Below, piece by piece: positions 10,404-23,144 of a DNA stretch of 64,000 bases (the stretch's first letter is position 1; every line of letters begins with the position of its first letter). Made by a program: the position numbers and the translations under genes. The notes under the pieces were generated by a model that saw only the letters and a program-made list of their open reading frames with translations, made no database searches and had not been told where the DNA came from. The stretch is from positions 204,189,799 to 204,253,798 of the forward strand of contig CM041292.1 of the NCBI GenBank assembly GCA_023052935.1, given 5' to 3'. This stretch comes from Piezodorus guildinii (taxonomy: Eukaryota; Arthropoda; Insecta; Hemiptera; Pentatomidae).

Positions 10404-11346
10404 TAATTAATTTATAACAAAGACACACCTTTTATTTATTGATTTAATTTATTCCCACAGCACTAATTAATCTAAATATGAAATTATTTTTTGATAAAAC
10501 AATGCAATATCAATATGATACAAAAGGGGAAACACGAAATAAATTTCAAATTTTCCACTTAAAATTTAATTGAGTTATTATTTGTACTGTATATTTTCAG
10601 TACATATTATCAAGGCATTAATTGAAATTTCAGTACAGTATTTAATTTAAATGTTAACTTATATCAAACAAAATTGTGAATAGTATAAAGTCACGTTAAA
10701 ATATATTTTTATTTAAAAATTTAAATTAAACATACTATGGAAATTAATTAAAGTCGGCCATATTAACAGGGAAGGTAAGGTTAAAATTTATAACCATGGA
10801 ACGGAAGAGACCCCAGATACTTAGTATAAATTTATTAAGCTTGAAATAGTATTTCACCTTTGATGATCAGGTAGGTATAAAGGTATTATGAATGAAATAT
10901 CTTATAAATTCACAGATTAGAATTATTGGAGTGTTATAAATCTATTTAGGAAGCATTCTACAATCATTTTTCACAAAAATCAATAATATTTTTATGGTTA
11001 GCTATTAGAAACCTAAATCAAACTTTCATAAGGAAGTCTTCGTAAGCCATCAAAAGGCGATAGAAAATTTTGATTTTATTGAAAAAATAGTCAAAGTAAA
11101 ATGAAAATTTTACCAAAGAAAAGACTGTTTAATGGATTTTATTTTTTATAAACTGTAGCTTTGTTCTTGATAAAATGGAAAATACAGAATTCAACAAAAA
11201 TATTTTCTACGGTCTGAATTGAGTGGTCTTACAAAAAATAAAAATAAAAATAAAATAAATAATAATAAAATAAAAATCATAATTTAAAGTTTTCTTAATG
11301 CATTCAAAATATTTTCCAGGCGGTCGTTCCTTTTTCCTTTTTTTTA
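10401..11346. other. AT-rich stretch, no gene seen
   Basis: Low-complexity AT-rich sequence. It ends in a pyrimidine run plus AG directly before the endonuclease-like frame. Confidence 0.45.
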
Positions 11347-11888
11347 GGAAGTATACGGATGGATCCACGCGATACGCTGATATCGTGGCATTCCATAAGA
11401 CCGGAGATTCAGCTATCATTCTGGATCCCACCGTCAGATACGAAACCAATGACATTGAACAGGCAAAAAAAGTGGAAAGGGAAAAGAGAGAAATCTACGA
11501 AAAATGTATCCCTTTCCTCAAGGAGAAGTTCCGCGAAAGCTTCAATGAGAGACGCTTCAACGTGAAAGGCCTATGGTTCGGCGCCCGCGGAACTGTACCT
11601 AGTTCAACAAGGAGCTTCATGGAGGACATAGGTGTCCATGTCAAGGATAGCAGAGAATATAATGCTCGACTGTCTGGGAATTATACACCATCATATTTAC
11701 TCATAGCGGTTGCTGGAGGGACATGGGTGTGCATGTTTTTATTTATATTTTATATTTTAATGTTTTATTTTGTTAGTATTATTATATTTTACTTTGTTAT
11801 ATTAATTATATATGCTAGAGATTCGATATTAAAGCGGAGTGTAATATGGCTGATGATAATTGATGAATCTTATTTTTATTATATTTGA
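11347..11888 (+). pseudogene. Fragment like the restriction-like endonuclease end of a non-LTR retrotransposon
   Basis: The frame reads DGSTRYADIVAF, then IILDPTVRYE, then EKREIYEKCIPFLKEKF and GLWFGARGT. The spaced acidic residues (AD, then LD) plus the later conserved block match what I know of the C-terminal PD-(D/E)XK-type endonuclease of R2-like elements; this is recognition from memory, not a search. Similarity fades after about 11630, and the tail to the stop at 11888 is Phe/Ile-rich and unlikely to be coding. The conserved part begins just after a pyrimidine tract ending in AG (11347), which could be a splice acceptor or chance. Base composition is visibly richer in GC than its surroundings. 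No RT domain is found upstream, so it is a truncated copy or a captured exon. Confidence 0.55.
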
Positions 11889-12447
11889 TTTTTTTTTTTT
11901 TTTATATACATATACATATTTAAATTGTTATGAGAAATGAGCGAGAAAAAAAGCCAAAAAGAAAAAAAAAAAAAGGAATAAAAGGTGTTAAATAATTTTA
12001 AAAGAAAAAAAAAATGTTAAAAAAAAGAAAAACTTAAAGGAAAAAAAAATTGTTTGATCTATTTCGTTTTTTGTTCATTGTATGTTAAAATTTATATTAT
12101 ATTATTACTAAAAATTGTCCAATAAGGAAAAAAAAAGTAGGCTGTGTGAATAGCAACCCAATCAAGTTGGGCAGCATCGCTTCTTTGTTTAATAAAGTGT
12201 ATCTCTCTCCAAAGAGAATTATCAATAATATTAAAATATTTATTTAATTATTGGATTTTTATTTGTTTATCCTTAACTTTTAATACGGAGTAGATTTTCA
12301 AAAAAATAAATATATAAATAAATAAATAAAATGGACCATGGACTTAGGGGGAGGAGAGCAGCAGAGAAATGAAAACTGTACAGATAAAACAAAGTATGAG
12401 AAAAATCCCGTGTTTAGAAACTGTTTTTACCTTTAATAACGTACCTT
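11889..12447. other. A-rich stretch with a possible 3' UTR
   Basis: Many poly-A runs. 12130-12230 is less AT-rich and holds an AATAAA at 12191-12196, possibly the 3' UTR of the preceding retroelement fragment. Confidence 0.35.
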
Positions 12448-13003
12448 GCTCGCCGCTTTAGGCTCCATCAACACTTACTAGACAAACGGTCAAACCTTCC
12501 TCTCAACTACAAAAGGCTCATCTACATGACTATTATAAGACCAATCTGGACTTACGGAGTAGAGCTTTGGGGCTCTACTAAACCATCAAATTCTTCCCGC
12601 ATCCAATCCTTACAATCCAAAATCCTTCGTAAAATCCTCAACGCTCCTTACTTTGTCACGAATAAACTTATCCATAAAGACCTTAATGTTCCCTATGTTA
12701 CTGATTTGGCCCAGACCAGGTATCAATCCTTTCATGACAAACTCCATTCTCACTCTAACCCACTAGTTTCAATCCTTTCTTCCTCATCAATTCCGGATAA
12801 TCCTCCGAGGCGCCTGAAAAGGAAATGGCCCCGGGACCTTCTAGTTTAGAATATTTTTAGAGTGCTTCCAATGGGAAGCTTCTCTACATGTATATCATGA
12901 CATTGTATTATATAACACATTACATTTACTTGATGTATTTTTGTAAATACAGTTGTAAATACCAATAAAATGATTAAAAAATATATATATATAAAAAAAA
13001 AAA
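12448..13003 (+). mobile_element. Jockey-like non-LTR retrotransposon, 5'-truncated tail
   Basis: The C-terminal part of the RT protein is readable to the stop at 12849. It shows SNLPLNYKRLIYMTIIRPIW, then TYGVELWGS, NAPYFVTNKLIHKDL and a final RRLKRKWPRDLLV, a signature shared with the related tails at 27541-28310 and 33541-33960. A 3' UTR with AATAAA near 12965 and a short A-rich end follow. The copy is cut at the 5' side near 12445, as usual for target-primed insertion. The visible part has no frameshift. Confidence 0.8.
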
Positions 13004-13544
13004 CGTACTTATTTTTATTTTTAATTTACTTGTATTTATACAGAGTTAATTAGAAAATCTAACAAAACATATTGTGAAACATTTGGATCCTTACCCCAGC
13101 GATTTTCTACAGTCTGTATATATTATTTTCTTCTTTCAACTTATAAAAATATGCCGAAAGAACTTCTTAATTTTATAATTAATTAATTTCTACTAGTCTG
13201 CGTTTAATCAACCGAATGGAATGAAATTGATGACGAAGCAATTATTTAAAATAAATATGCTTCTGAGAATATTACACTGCTTAGTGAAACCTTTATATAT
13301 ATATTATTAACTACCACTCGATTTTTTTTTTAATGCACTCATGTAGTAGAACCAGTGACGCGGCTGGGAGAGAGGCGCTGGGATCTCTTGGATTCCGCTT
13401 TTCCTTCTATAGTTAGAGGAAAAAGCCCAGTCTGGGGTCTCTTTTAGCACATTGTAGATATTGTATATAGTTATGATTTAAGATGTTAATTAATTTCTCA
13501 TTTTGTATTTATCTCACTTATATAGTTTTTTTTTTTCGTATATA
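13004..13544. other. Spacer with a GC-richer patch of unknown nature
   Basis: AT-rich except for 13350-13450, which stands out in composition. I recognise no family in it. Confidence 0.35.
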
Positions 13545-14287
13545 TTGGTTGTTTCACATAAAATGTCCGTTTTTATAGTTTCTGAAATACATAAAGGATT
13601 TTGCAGGTCTCTGTTGTTTTGTTCCGAATGTTTACATATTTAAAGTAAACAGTTACTAATCCTCTACCTTTATATTATAAACATTAGCTTCCCAATCAAT
13701 TACCCACTTTTTAGTATACCTCCAAATATGAACATGGAAACACGCGATTTTCGAGTAATATTTTGGTGCGAGTTTAAACTCGGCCTTTCAGAAGCTGAGG
13801 CCGCTACAAATATTTGCAAGGCAGACCTCCGTCCGTAATAGACAACGATGTCCTCAAACATACAGTAGAAGGAAACCCCTTCCAAACAGTTAAAAGTCTC
13901 TCAGCACAACTAAATGCAAGTGCATCTACCGTTTCCAGACATTTAAAGTGTATTGGGAAAGTAAAAAAGCTCGATACATGGCTACGAAGTTCTTCCGCAC
14001 CCACCATATTCTCCCGACTTGTCTCCAACAGATTACCACCTGTTCAGGAATTTAGGCAACTTCGTCAAAGAAAAACTTTTTGAAAATGATGATCAAGTGA
14101 AAAGTGCGTTTCCAGATTTTGTTTCACTTCAAAGCTCAGAGTGTTAAAGTAAGTTGGTGTCACGTTGGGAAACATTTGTAGAAAAAGAAGGTAAATACTT
14201 CGAATAAAATTATCTTGTTTTCATATCATATTTTTTTAATAAAAATCCTTTACCTTGGAAACGGACATTTCATGTGACACAACCCAA
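13545..14287 (+). mobile_element. Mariner B copy 2, doubly deleted (743 bp)
   Basis: Both inverted ends and TA flanks are present. Besides the family-wide central deletion it lost a second piece in the N-terminal coding part (from ICKAD directly to the LRP/SVIDNDVLKH region). The readable frame at 13814-14083 holds SVIDNDVLKHTVEGN and ASTVSRHLKCIGK before breaking. The C-terminal part near 14100-14210 is frameshifted. Confidence 0.9.
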
Positions 14288-15010
14288 TATAAAATATATT
14301 TTATGTGATTTGACTTTGTCATCATTTTCTGTATATATTGTGAATGTGGTCTCATGTAACTATTACTACTGTTCATTTAGAAACAATTTGTAATAATATC
14401 TCAATAAATATTATATTACTGTTCTAAAAAAACAACAAAGAAAATACATAAATCGCTTAATTAAACTGATTTTTGTACTGAATAGAGAAGATAAGAGGCG
14501 TATTTTGAAAAGCTAGACAAGAACACAGACGCCGTAGGAAAAGCTAAATAGAGGAAGTTATAAGGTAAAGTAGACTGAGCGGGGAAGTAGTATATCAGCG
14601 GGTCTCAAGTGTGCGGTATACCCTCTCTTAAGTATACCCTTGGAGGCTAATATTACCTCCCTCTATGCCCATCAATTCACGTATAACCTATATTTCCAGA
14701 AAATATTTATTTTAAAAAACTGAGGTAAAGCATGAGAACTCAAAGAAAATAAAATGAAAATTATTCCAAACCAGATAGTTAAATTCGTTTCAGAGTTAAA
14801 CCCTGGAAGAAATATGTCAGGGCGGAATTCAGAGAAAGAAAGACATTGAAATAGTCAAAACCAGTAGTTCCCAACAAAATATTTTCCAGGACCCCTTTAT
14901 TTTATCACACTTCAATCACAAGGACCAACCCCATAAATTCAAAAGAACCGTGTATATTTATTGTATGTATGTATATATATATTCTTTTCAATGCAATATG
15001 TATATATATA
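14288..15010. other. Spacer with a hAT-like end scrap
   Basis: 14869-14950 reads CAGTAGTTCCCAAC and then GACCCCTTT, a pattern typical for one end of hAT-type elements; no partner end was found. The rest is unassigned. Confidence 0.35.
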
Positions 15011-16009
<999 letters not shown>

Positions 16010-16169
16010 CCATTATCTCCAAAAGGTATCAATATCAAATTTAATTTTATTCCAAAGCATACTAAACACTCTCCTTCCATAAAGCAGAAAGAAATAATCA
16101 CAACTCAAGACTTTCTCTTACCTCGACTGTAAAAATCAATACAAAAACTATTAAGTATACTTCAATTTA

Positions 16170-17340
16170 AAAAATATTTAAAGTTGGTTTTAATAAAACA
16201 TTTATTCATTTTCGTTGGAAACATATGATTTAGACTAAATAATATAACTATATTAAATTGTTAATCAGTAATAAGTTTATTCACCATTCGTCACTTTATA
16301 ATAACTTTTACAACTCTGTGTATCAGATAATATTTTTTCTAAAATCTTTCTCTTTCCAACGGTATATTATACGTCTATATTACTGTTCTTATTATTAAAA
16401 AAAACTAAAGCTACATAAAAAAAATAGATTTAGATGGTCAACAAATCCGTCCAACTTGTATATTTAGAAGTCCTTTATCAATATTAATAAGATGATATGG
16501 TTAATCTTTTGGAATGTACAAAGTAAAGGTAATTTAGGGGGAGAAAATTTGAAATAGTGACATTTAAGCCCTGTCAGACCATTTTAATCAGAAAAAAAAC
16601 CACATGATATTAAAGTCCATTCAATTTACATCGATATAGCGAGTTTAATCAAAATCGTTAAAGTAATTTTAGAGAAAATCGTAAAAAGGTGCAAAATGGA
16701 TGTTATAAAGAGGCTATTTTGGTTAGCCGATTTTTATGAAAATAGAGTTAGAGTTAAAAATACGTGAAACTATTAAAGAATTAAATAAATTTAATTTATA
16801 TAGAAACATGTGTTTCATTAAAAAATCTATTATATTATTATCTAAAATAATCAGTTAGTTTTATCTTCTTCTCATCACTCTCTATCAACTTCTAAAAGCT
16901 TGTGTATGAGATAATATTTTTTCTAAAATCTCAAGCTTTCCAACGGTATATCATACATGTATATTACTGTTCTTATGTTCAAAAACAAAAAATTGCATAC
17001 AAAATATATTTTTTCTGTTTTCTCCTTTAGTTGGGTATCGAATTTATTCAATTTATATATTTACCTGTTTTTCATCAGCGTTAACAAGATAATATAGTTA
17101 TTATTATTGAATCTACAAAATTAAAGGTACTTTAGGGGAAGAAAATTTAAAATATCGGCATTTAAGCCCTGTCAGACCATTTTTATCCAAATAAAAAAAA
17201 AGGTGCAAAATGGATGTTATAAAGAGGCTATTTTGGTTAGCCGATTTTTATGAAAATGTTTCTGTAACGTCTCGGGCGTATATTTGTCTTAAATATGAAA
17301 TTTCAGTTTCATAGGACTTACCGTTTTTGCGATAGACTTA
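16170..17340 (+). repeat. Family D dispersed repeat, two joined pieces
   Basis: It shares long stretches with 41105-41935, 44640-45236, 59265-61005 and 62085-62800. Landmarks are TTTCCAACGGTATATCATAC, GCATTTAAGCCCTGTCAGAC, TAGCGAGTTTAATCAAAATC and TTTCAGTTTCATAGGACTTA. The same landmarks appear twice here (16350-16760 and 16890-17320), so two pieces are joined. No long frame and no clear inverted ends; the class is not recognised. Confidence 0.7.
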
Positions 17341-18140
17341 CTACACACAGGCGTCATCGTCTTAATTTTAAGATGCATCCGACTTACAATATTCTGAATT
17401 TTGTTGTTGAAATAATGGACTGATGATTTAGTGACCGCAATTGAAATAACTTTTTAAATAAAATTCAAAATATTATTTAATCCAAGCTCTAAGAATCGAC
17501 TATAGGCCACGAAATATCTTTATATTGCTTATCATGTAATTCAATCTTGTACTTACTTGCCTTAATTTTATATCTTGAATATATGAATTTGTATTCCTTA
17601 TTGCTTTTGGTTTAGTCAATTACAGTCTATTTCTGTATACTGTTTAACTGTTTCTTATAATTGTTTTTTGTATAAATTAGGGATTATGTAATTCAATTTT
17701 ATATTTGCATGCCTTAATTTTATATTAGCATGCCTTGTATACATGTATATGTATTCCTTACAGCTTTTAAGCTTAGTCAATTACTGCTTCATACTGTGTT
17801 GCTTTCTTTATAATTGTATTTTATATTCCTTATTTATTATATATTTTTTGCTGTGTAGTGTGTTACTGTTTCTTTATAATTGTATTTTATATTTCTTATG
17901 TATTATATAATTTTTCTTTGCTGTATAGTGTGTTACTGTTTCTTTATAAAATTGTGTTATATTATTTAAGTATTGTATTGTATCATACTGTATACTGTTA
18001 CTGTTTGTTATTGTACTTTTATTGAATTGCCGTAGGTGAACTACTTTCCCACACACGGGCTCGCCTTAGTGGGATAGTGACTTCTACTTGCACTGTAATA
18101 TGTCTGTGATTCGAATAAAAAAGTTTAAAAAAAAAAAAAG
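17341..18140 (+). mobile_element. 3' UTR of a non-LTR retrotransposon with poly(A) tail
   Basis: AT-rich sequence ends in a GC-richer block (CACACACGGGCTCGCC and on), then AATAAA at about 18115 and a 13-base A run. Just upstream, near 17850-17950, a roughly 60-base unit containing TGTGTTACTGTTTCTTTATA is repeated. This is the usual 3' end pattern of jockey/CR1-type elements. No coding part is seen. Confidence 0.5.
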
Positions 18141-18420
18141 TGTATTTCTAAAATTTATTGATGCAATATAGATATATAATTACTATTAGTACATTTGACT
18201 GTTCCGTAGGCCGGGATGACTATCAACTATCCCGTGGGGCCACGTGCATCTCATTTTTCTCAACATTATATGTCGCAGAAACTAACAAGCATAAGGGTTT
18301 ATTTATTAAATATTTTATAATTTTCAACATCCAACCTCAAATGACTCTTATCGCTAAATTACACTTGATTACTCTTCTTTGAAAGTTTTAAAACTTCCAC
18401 GTTATGCAGAACGTGAACTC
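18141..18420 (+). repeat. Repeat E copy (uninterrupted)
   Basis: Resembles 52765-52872 joined to 53789-53925, where an RTE insertion splits it. Shared parts are GACGTGCAC/GCCACGTGCATCTCA, TCAACATTA, ATAAGGGTTTATTTATT and GATTACTCTTCTT. The open frame at 18158-18382 has no family likeness. Confidence 0.5.
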
Positions 18421-18939
18421 AGAAAAAAATTAAAATTTCCAAAAACGACACTTCAAACCATCATAATCAATTCAGAGTAACTGCTGTAGATTTATAAACT
18501 TATGGTTTATCTACTCTTTCTTTAATTATAGGCTGATCACTGTCAAGGGGGTATTTATCTTAGTTTGTGACTATTTTTTGTAAAGTTAAACAAAGTATAT
18601 GGTTTTGTTTAATTTTTTGTTTTAATATAAATATTTTTAAAAGAAAATAATATAATACAAACGTTCAAATATCCGAAACATTACTCTGTAGACGGTTTGG
18701 CTTTAGATCGGCCATAGTTAGGGAAATAACAAAAAAACAAGTTGGAAGAAAAACGAAATTAGAACACCAAAAGACACAAAACTTAACCTGGAAAACCTCT
18801 AGGTAAATAGGCGAATATACTAAAATTTTAACAAAAATTATTTTCCCACTTCTATGCGATCGTTTTATGTAAAAAACAATTATACATTAATGACTCAAAA
18901 ATAACTGTTTTGAGTTAGGAAACGGATATAAAATTATAA
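18421..18939. other. AT-rich stretch, no gene seen
   Basis: No recognisable family. Confidence 0.45.
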
Positions 18940-19060
18940 ATTATCGGAGTGGGTGTGGTCATCCAAAAATCGCGCAAATAAGAAAAAGTTATTATATTTG
19001 TGGGCCGAAGTTTTGGCCTTAAGTTAAAGCCTTCGTCACGATGACTCGCTGAGAGGATCT
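18940..19060 (-). repeat. Foldback-type end, family 5, degenerate hammerhead-like core
   Basis: On the minus strand it reads GTGACGA, spacer A, hairpin GGCTTTAA/TTAAGGCC, AAAAC, then TTCGGCCCAC and further on GACCACACCC. The layout is the same as family 2 at 30885-31200, with two core changes. Confidence 0.5.
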
Positions 19061-19518
19061 CAAAGAGTCATTAACAGTCAATAAAATTATAAACAATAGG
19101 TATTTTGACTTTTAATCTTAGTATCATGGGGACGTGTAGTTAGTTTGAACACTAACATAGAACGGCAACAGTTAATTAAGACACATAACTTTCAGGAAAC
19201 TATAATCAGGGAATATACAGACTCAAATTTATGTCAACCAAGGTGTGTATTTCAGAGGCAATATCCAAAGTTACAAGTCAATATTACAAGGAGGCAAAGC
19301 TGTCACTCAATCTAATAGCTATTCTAAGTTAAAGGCGAAGGCAATGAGATATTTCACTACCGAAGATTGCCTTGCTCTTCTCACAACAGAACTGCATTGT
19401 AACTGATTGTTAGTCGAATTGTGATGGTGGTATTCCAATAATTGGCGTGGAGGGATCGAATTTACCGCAATTTCTCTCCAATCAATATGATTTGGAACCC
19501 TTCCTCTTCCCCGAAATA
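19061..19518. other. Spacer, no gene seen
   Basis: Moderately AT-rich; no family recognised. Confidence 0.4.
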
Positions 19519-19682
19519 TTGGGTTGTATCACATGAAATGTTCGTTTTCAAGGTAAAGGATTTTTATTAAAAACACGACAAGAAAACAATATAATTTTAC
19601 CTAGTAGATAGTATTTACCTTCTTTTTCTACACATTTTTCCCAACGTGACACCAACTTTTTTATCCCCGAACTGAAAAACTA
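19519..19682 (-). mobile_element. Mariner B fragment (one end)
   Basis: Intact terminal repeat at 19519-19545 with TA before it, and the 3' end of the transposase frame. It breaks off at 19680 into TA-rich sequence; the other end is missing. Confidence 0.85.
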
Positions 19683-19744
19683 TATATATTATTTTATTAT
19701 AAAATCATCAAGTTAAATAATATATAATAATATAATAATAATAT

Positions 19745-20725
19745 AATAGGCTTAGCGAACCCGAAGGTTTGATGCCGATACCACCAAATTCCGCCTACAC
19801 AGAATCGTCCAATGTTCACCATTCAAGCCCAAGCTCCCGAGATCAGCCTTAACGCAATCCTCCCATCTACGCCTCGGCCTACCTTTCGGACGCCTACCAG
19901 TCGGATAATCAAATACCAACTTTCTCGGAATCCGCTCGTCATCGAGCCCAACAACTTTACTCGCCCATTTGAGTCTCGCGATCACAGTCAATTAACAGGA
20001 TACAAGTTCGCAATCCGAGTTGTGCAACTTCTAAACTCCAGTGCCTCATCTCTCCGACGATAAGTTACGCAATACCTTATTTCGAAAACCTTAACCGTTT
20101 CATCCTTCAGAGTAGCGCCACGTTTCACATCCGAAGAACCATGAAGATAATAGTTTTTAAAGTCTAACCTTAGTTTTTAGATAGAAGCCGCGAATAATGT
20201 AACTTACACTGATATAATAACACGCATTTCCACCTTAACCGGAACTTATTTCTTCCTGGATTAATTTTTTTGTTATTATTGAACCTAAATACATGAATTT
20301 CTTACGTTTCAGAAGTAATGCCCTAAAATAATATCTCAAACGCCACATTCTGCTAACTAATAATATATTTCGTCTATCGTATTTAATCCGAGTCTTATTT
20401 CTTTACCGGCTTTATTTAACATCTTGTTTTATTGTATGGTTTCCGTGTCTTCACCTAGCAGTACCAGATCATCGGCATATCCCAAAACCGGAATCTTGTC
20501 ACCCATATTTAACCCTTTCTCGTACACATCACCTTTTCTATGACATATTCTAAAGTTATATGAAATAACACAGGTGAAAGGGTGTCACTCCTGTTTCAAA
20601 CCCGATCGTACTTCAAATCTCTCGGAGTAATTATGACCGATTCTAACTTTATGAAATGTTTCCGACAAACACATCTCTACTAGGTTTACTAACTTTCTAG
20701 GTATTCCCTGTTCAATCATGATGTT
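19745..20725 (-). mobile_element. RTE-like non-LTR retrotransposon copy, broken
   Basis: Read on the minus strand, the RT motif region YADDLVLLGEDTET lies near 20425-20480. Further on comes the conserved C-terminal end (19752-19991): LKWASKVVGLDDERIP, TGRRPKGRPRRRWEDCVKA, ending SASNLRVR. The element ends with TATTAT-type repeats next to 19745. Frameshifts divide the protein. It is the same family as 22618, 32880, 46540, 52873 and 56008, and the 5' part is missing beyond about 20725. Confidence 0.85.
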
Positions 20726-22100
20726 TAAATAATATATAGATTCAATAAAACAGAAGGTATTACTGCAGAGATGGGTTAGCTATACTAACATTATATTAAT
20801 TATGCCTACAATGGATATTCCTCTATATACCTAACCAACCATATACATATTAGGTTACATACAGAGGGAATCTCCAAAGGCGGGAATTCAGTGCTCTTGT
20901 GAGGACGTGCGTGCCAGGGTAAGGTAGTCTCTTTACCTTGCACGGTACCCTAGGGGCTCAATAAAATGGCCCACATCTTGACGGTTAACGGGAAATTTGG
21001 CGATCCCACTTAAACTAAAGTTATTTTTAAACTAAAGTAACATAAAAGTAGGTTTTGAAAAAAAAAAAAAAGTTCCAGCTATATATTGCGTTACTCCGAT
21101 GTTTAAAAATATCGGAAATTTGCCAACAACAGCGCAGTATATTCCCGGAAATTAATAAAAATAAAAAAAGGATACTTTAAAATAAAATTTTCTCTTCCAA
21201 AAAATGTTCGACCTGGCGTTCAATGATTCACTGGCCCGACTAAAAACACTCCAAAAAAAATTTAAGGGCCAACTGTTGAGTACCAAAACACTTGCAGTCT
21301 AACTTTTAGAAAATATCATACTGCAAAAGCTTTCAGTAGAAGTTTTATTTAAAAAATACGTCAATTTTCAAAAAGGGAAGACAACATTTAAAAAATTATG
21401 TTATTTTGACATTAAGTCTAAAAAAAAAAAAAAAATCATAAAGCAAAACCATTAAAGCTTTAATTTCTAGAATGCAGACGATTAGGTGGATACCATTACT
21501 TAAAATATAATCTCTTCGATAAATAAATAATTAATAATTGAAAAAAAAATCATTGACTGCTTCAATGCCAACGTAAAAAAATAGTTTTGGTATTATTATG
21601 AATGTATTATTTGGAACAATCTCTTATTTTTATTTATATATTTGTTTACCATAACATATATAAACTATGATTATAACACTGTTACGTTCGAGGTACTTCT
21701 TATGCCTCATCTTCAGATCTTTAAAAATCATCTAAAATACAATTCAATAAATATTATAAGCAACCATACAAACATTATCAATAATTTAGAATTCATTTAT
21801 CACCTACAATATTTACAATCTATTTATAAAAAACTTTAATAAAATTCTACTAACAAATATTTCCATATTATATCATAATATAGGTCATATAATAATGTTC
21901 TATTATTCATACATAGTCCCTATATACGAATTATCCTGTCAATCTGTTTTTGTTTTTTCCCCTCAATAATTACTGACATCAAATCAAAACTGTAAATGTC
22001 TCTAGTCGTTATCGATTTCGAAGCCAAGTACCCTTCCAACAATTCTAATCTATTCAATCACTACCCTGTCCATTAAATTCCAAAACAACCCTTAGTAAAT
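20726..22100. other. Mostly AT-rich, one GC-richer patch
   Basis: 20865-21010 is GC-richer (contains GAGGACGTGCGTGCC and GCACGGTACCC) but not recognised. The rest has poly-A runs and no gene. Confidence 0.4.
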
Positions 22101-22370
22101 GTGGTAATTTCGAACAGTAATTCTCTAAGGAGAAGTACTACCAACAAGCACTGCGTTAAACTACTTTTCGAGGAAGAACTTCGAGGATTTCCCGAGAAAA
22201 GACGGTGTTGCACGGTTCCGAATGATTATCTGGCGAAGCGTCTGCATCGGATCGGAGTGGTGGTCTCTCCACTTTGCTGTCTCTGTGATGTGAGGTGTGA
22301 AATAGATGCAGCGTTGCAGGCTATAACAGAGGATACTCCATCGAGATCGGAGGAGTACACTAGCGTCTAA
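22101..22370 (+). pseudogene. Possible C-terminal end of a non-LTR ORF (RNase H end)
   Basis: 89 codons containing NDYLAKRLHRIGVVVSPLCCLCD. The pattern of a short helix, LHRIG, SP and paired Cys is typical of the segment after RNase H in R1/I/LOA-type elements. No RT or RNase H catalytic motif is found beside it, so it is at most a scrap. Confidence 0.4.
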
Positions 22371-22617
22371 AACCTGTGAATAATGTCGCTTTCACGAGAG
22401 GTATCTTGCACCTTTTTGGTAATTAAATGCTCTAATCTTGACCCTTTTAAAATTAAGGGCCGTGCACAGTAATGGTGAAAATTCTTGAGTTCGAGGTATC
22501 GTGAGAGAGAAAGAGGAAGGCATATTTTAAAAAACTGAATTCGGAAAATAACATCAAATATTACTCTTTTAAAAAAGCTATATCATTGAAAAAAACTAAA
22601 TTATAGTGCTCATCAAA

Positions 22618-23130
22618 ACTATCCATTAAATACCGATAAGACGAAATATATTATTAGTAGCAGAAACGGTGGCGATCTTGATGATATTAATATTTCAGGG
22701 CATACTTTTGAACACGTAGAGAAATTCAAACTATTATTCTGCCGACGGTTCTTTACGGATGCGAAACGTGGCCGCTTACTTTGAAGGATGAACAACGGCT
22801 TAAGGTTTTCGAAAATAAGGTACTGCGTAAAATATTTGGTCCGAAGAGAGATGATGCCACTGGGGAGTTAAAAGAAGGTTGCACAATGCGGAATTGCGGA
22901 GCTTGTACCCTGTGAATATAATTGAGTTGATAGCATCGCGGAGGCTCAAATGGGGGCGTATGTTGTTGGGCTCGGTGAGGAGCGGATTCCGAGAAGGTTG
23001 GTATTCGCTAAACCGACTGGTAGGAGTCCGAAAGGAAGGCCGAAGCGTAGATGGGAGGATTGCGTTAAGGTATAATAGTAGGTATCGGCATCGAACCTTC
23101 GGGTTCGGAAAGCCTTTTATTATTATTATT
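22618..23130 (+). mobile_element. RTE-like copy, internally deleted
   Basis: It begins at TAAATACCGATAAGACGAAA (equivalent to 46645). It loses the stretch between the KFKYLG-equivalent point and PTVLYGCETWPLT, continues through LKDEQRLKVFENK, and ends in the family 3' end with (TTA)n at 23115-23130. Several frameshifts are present. Confidence 0.85.
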
Positions 23131-23144
23131 ATCAAAACAAACAA

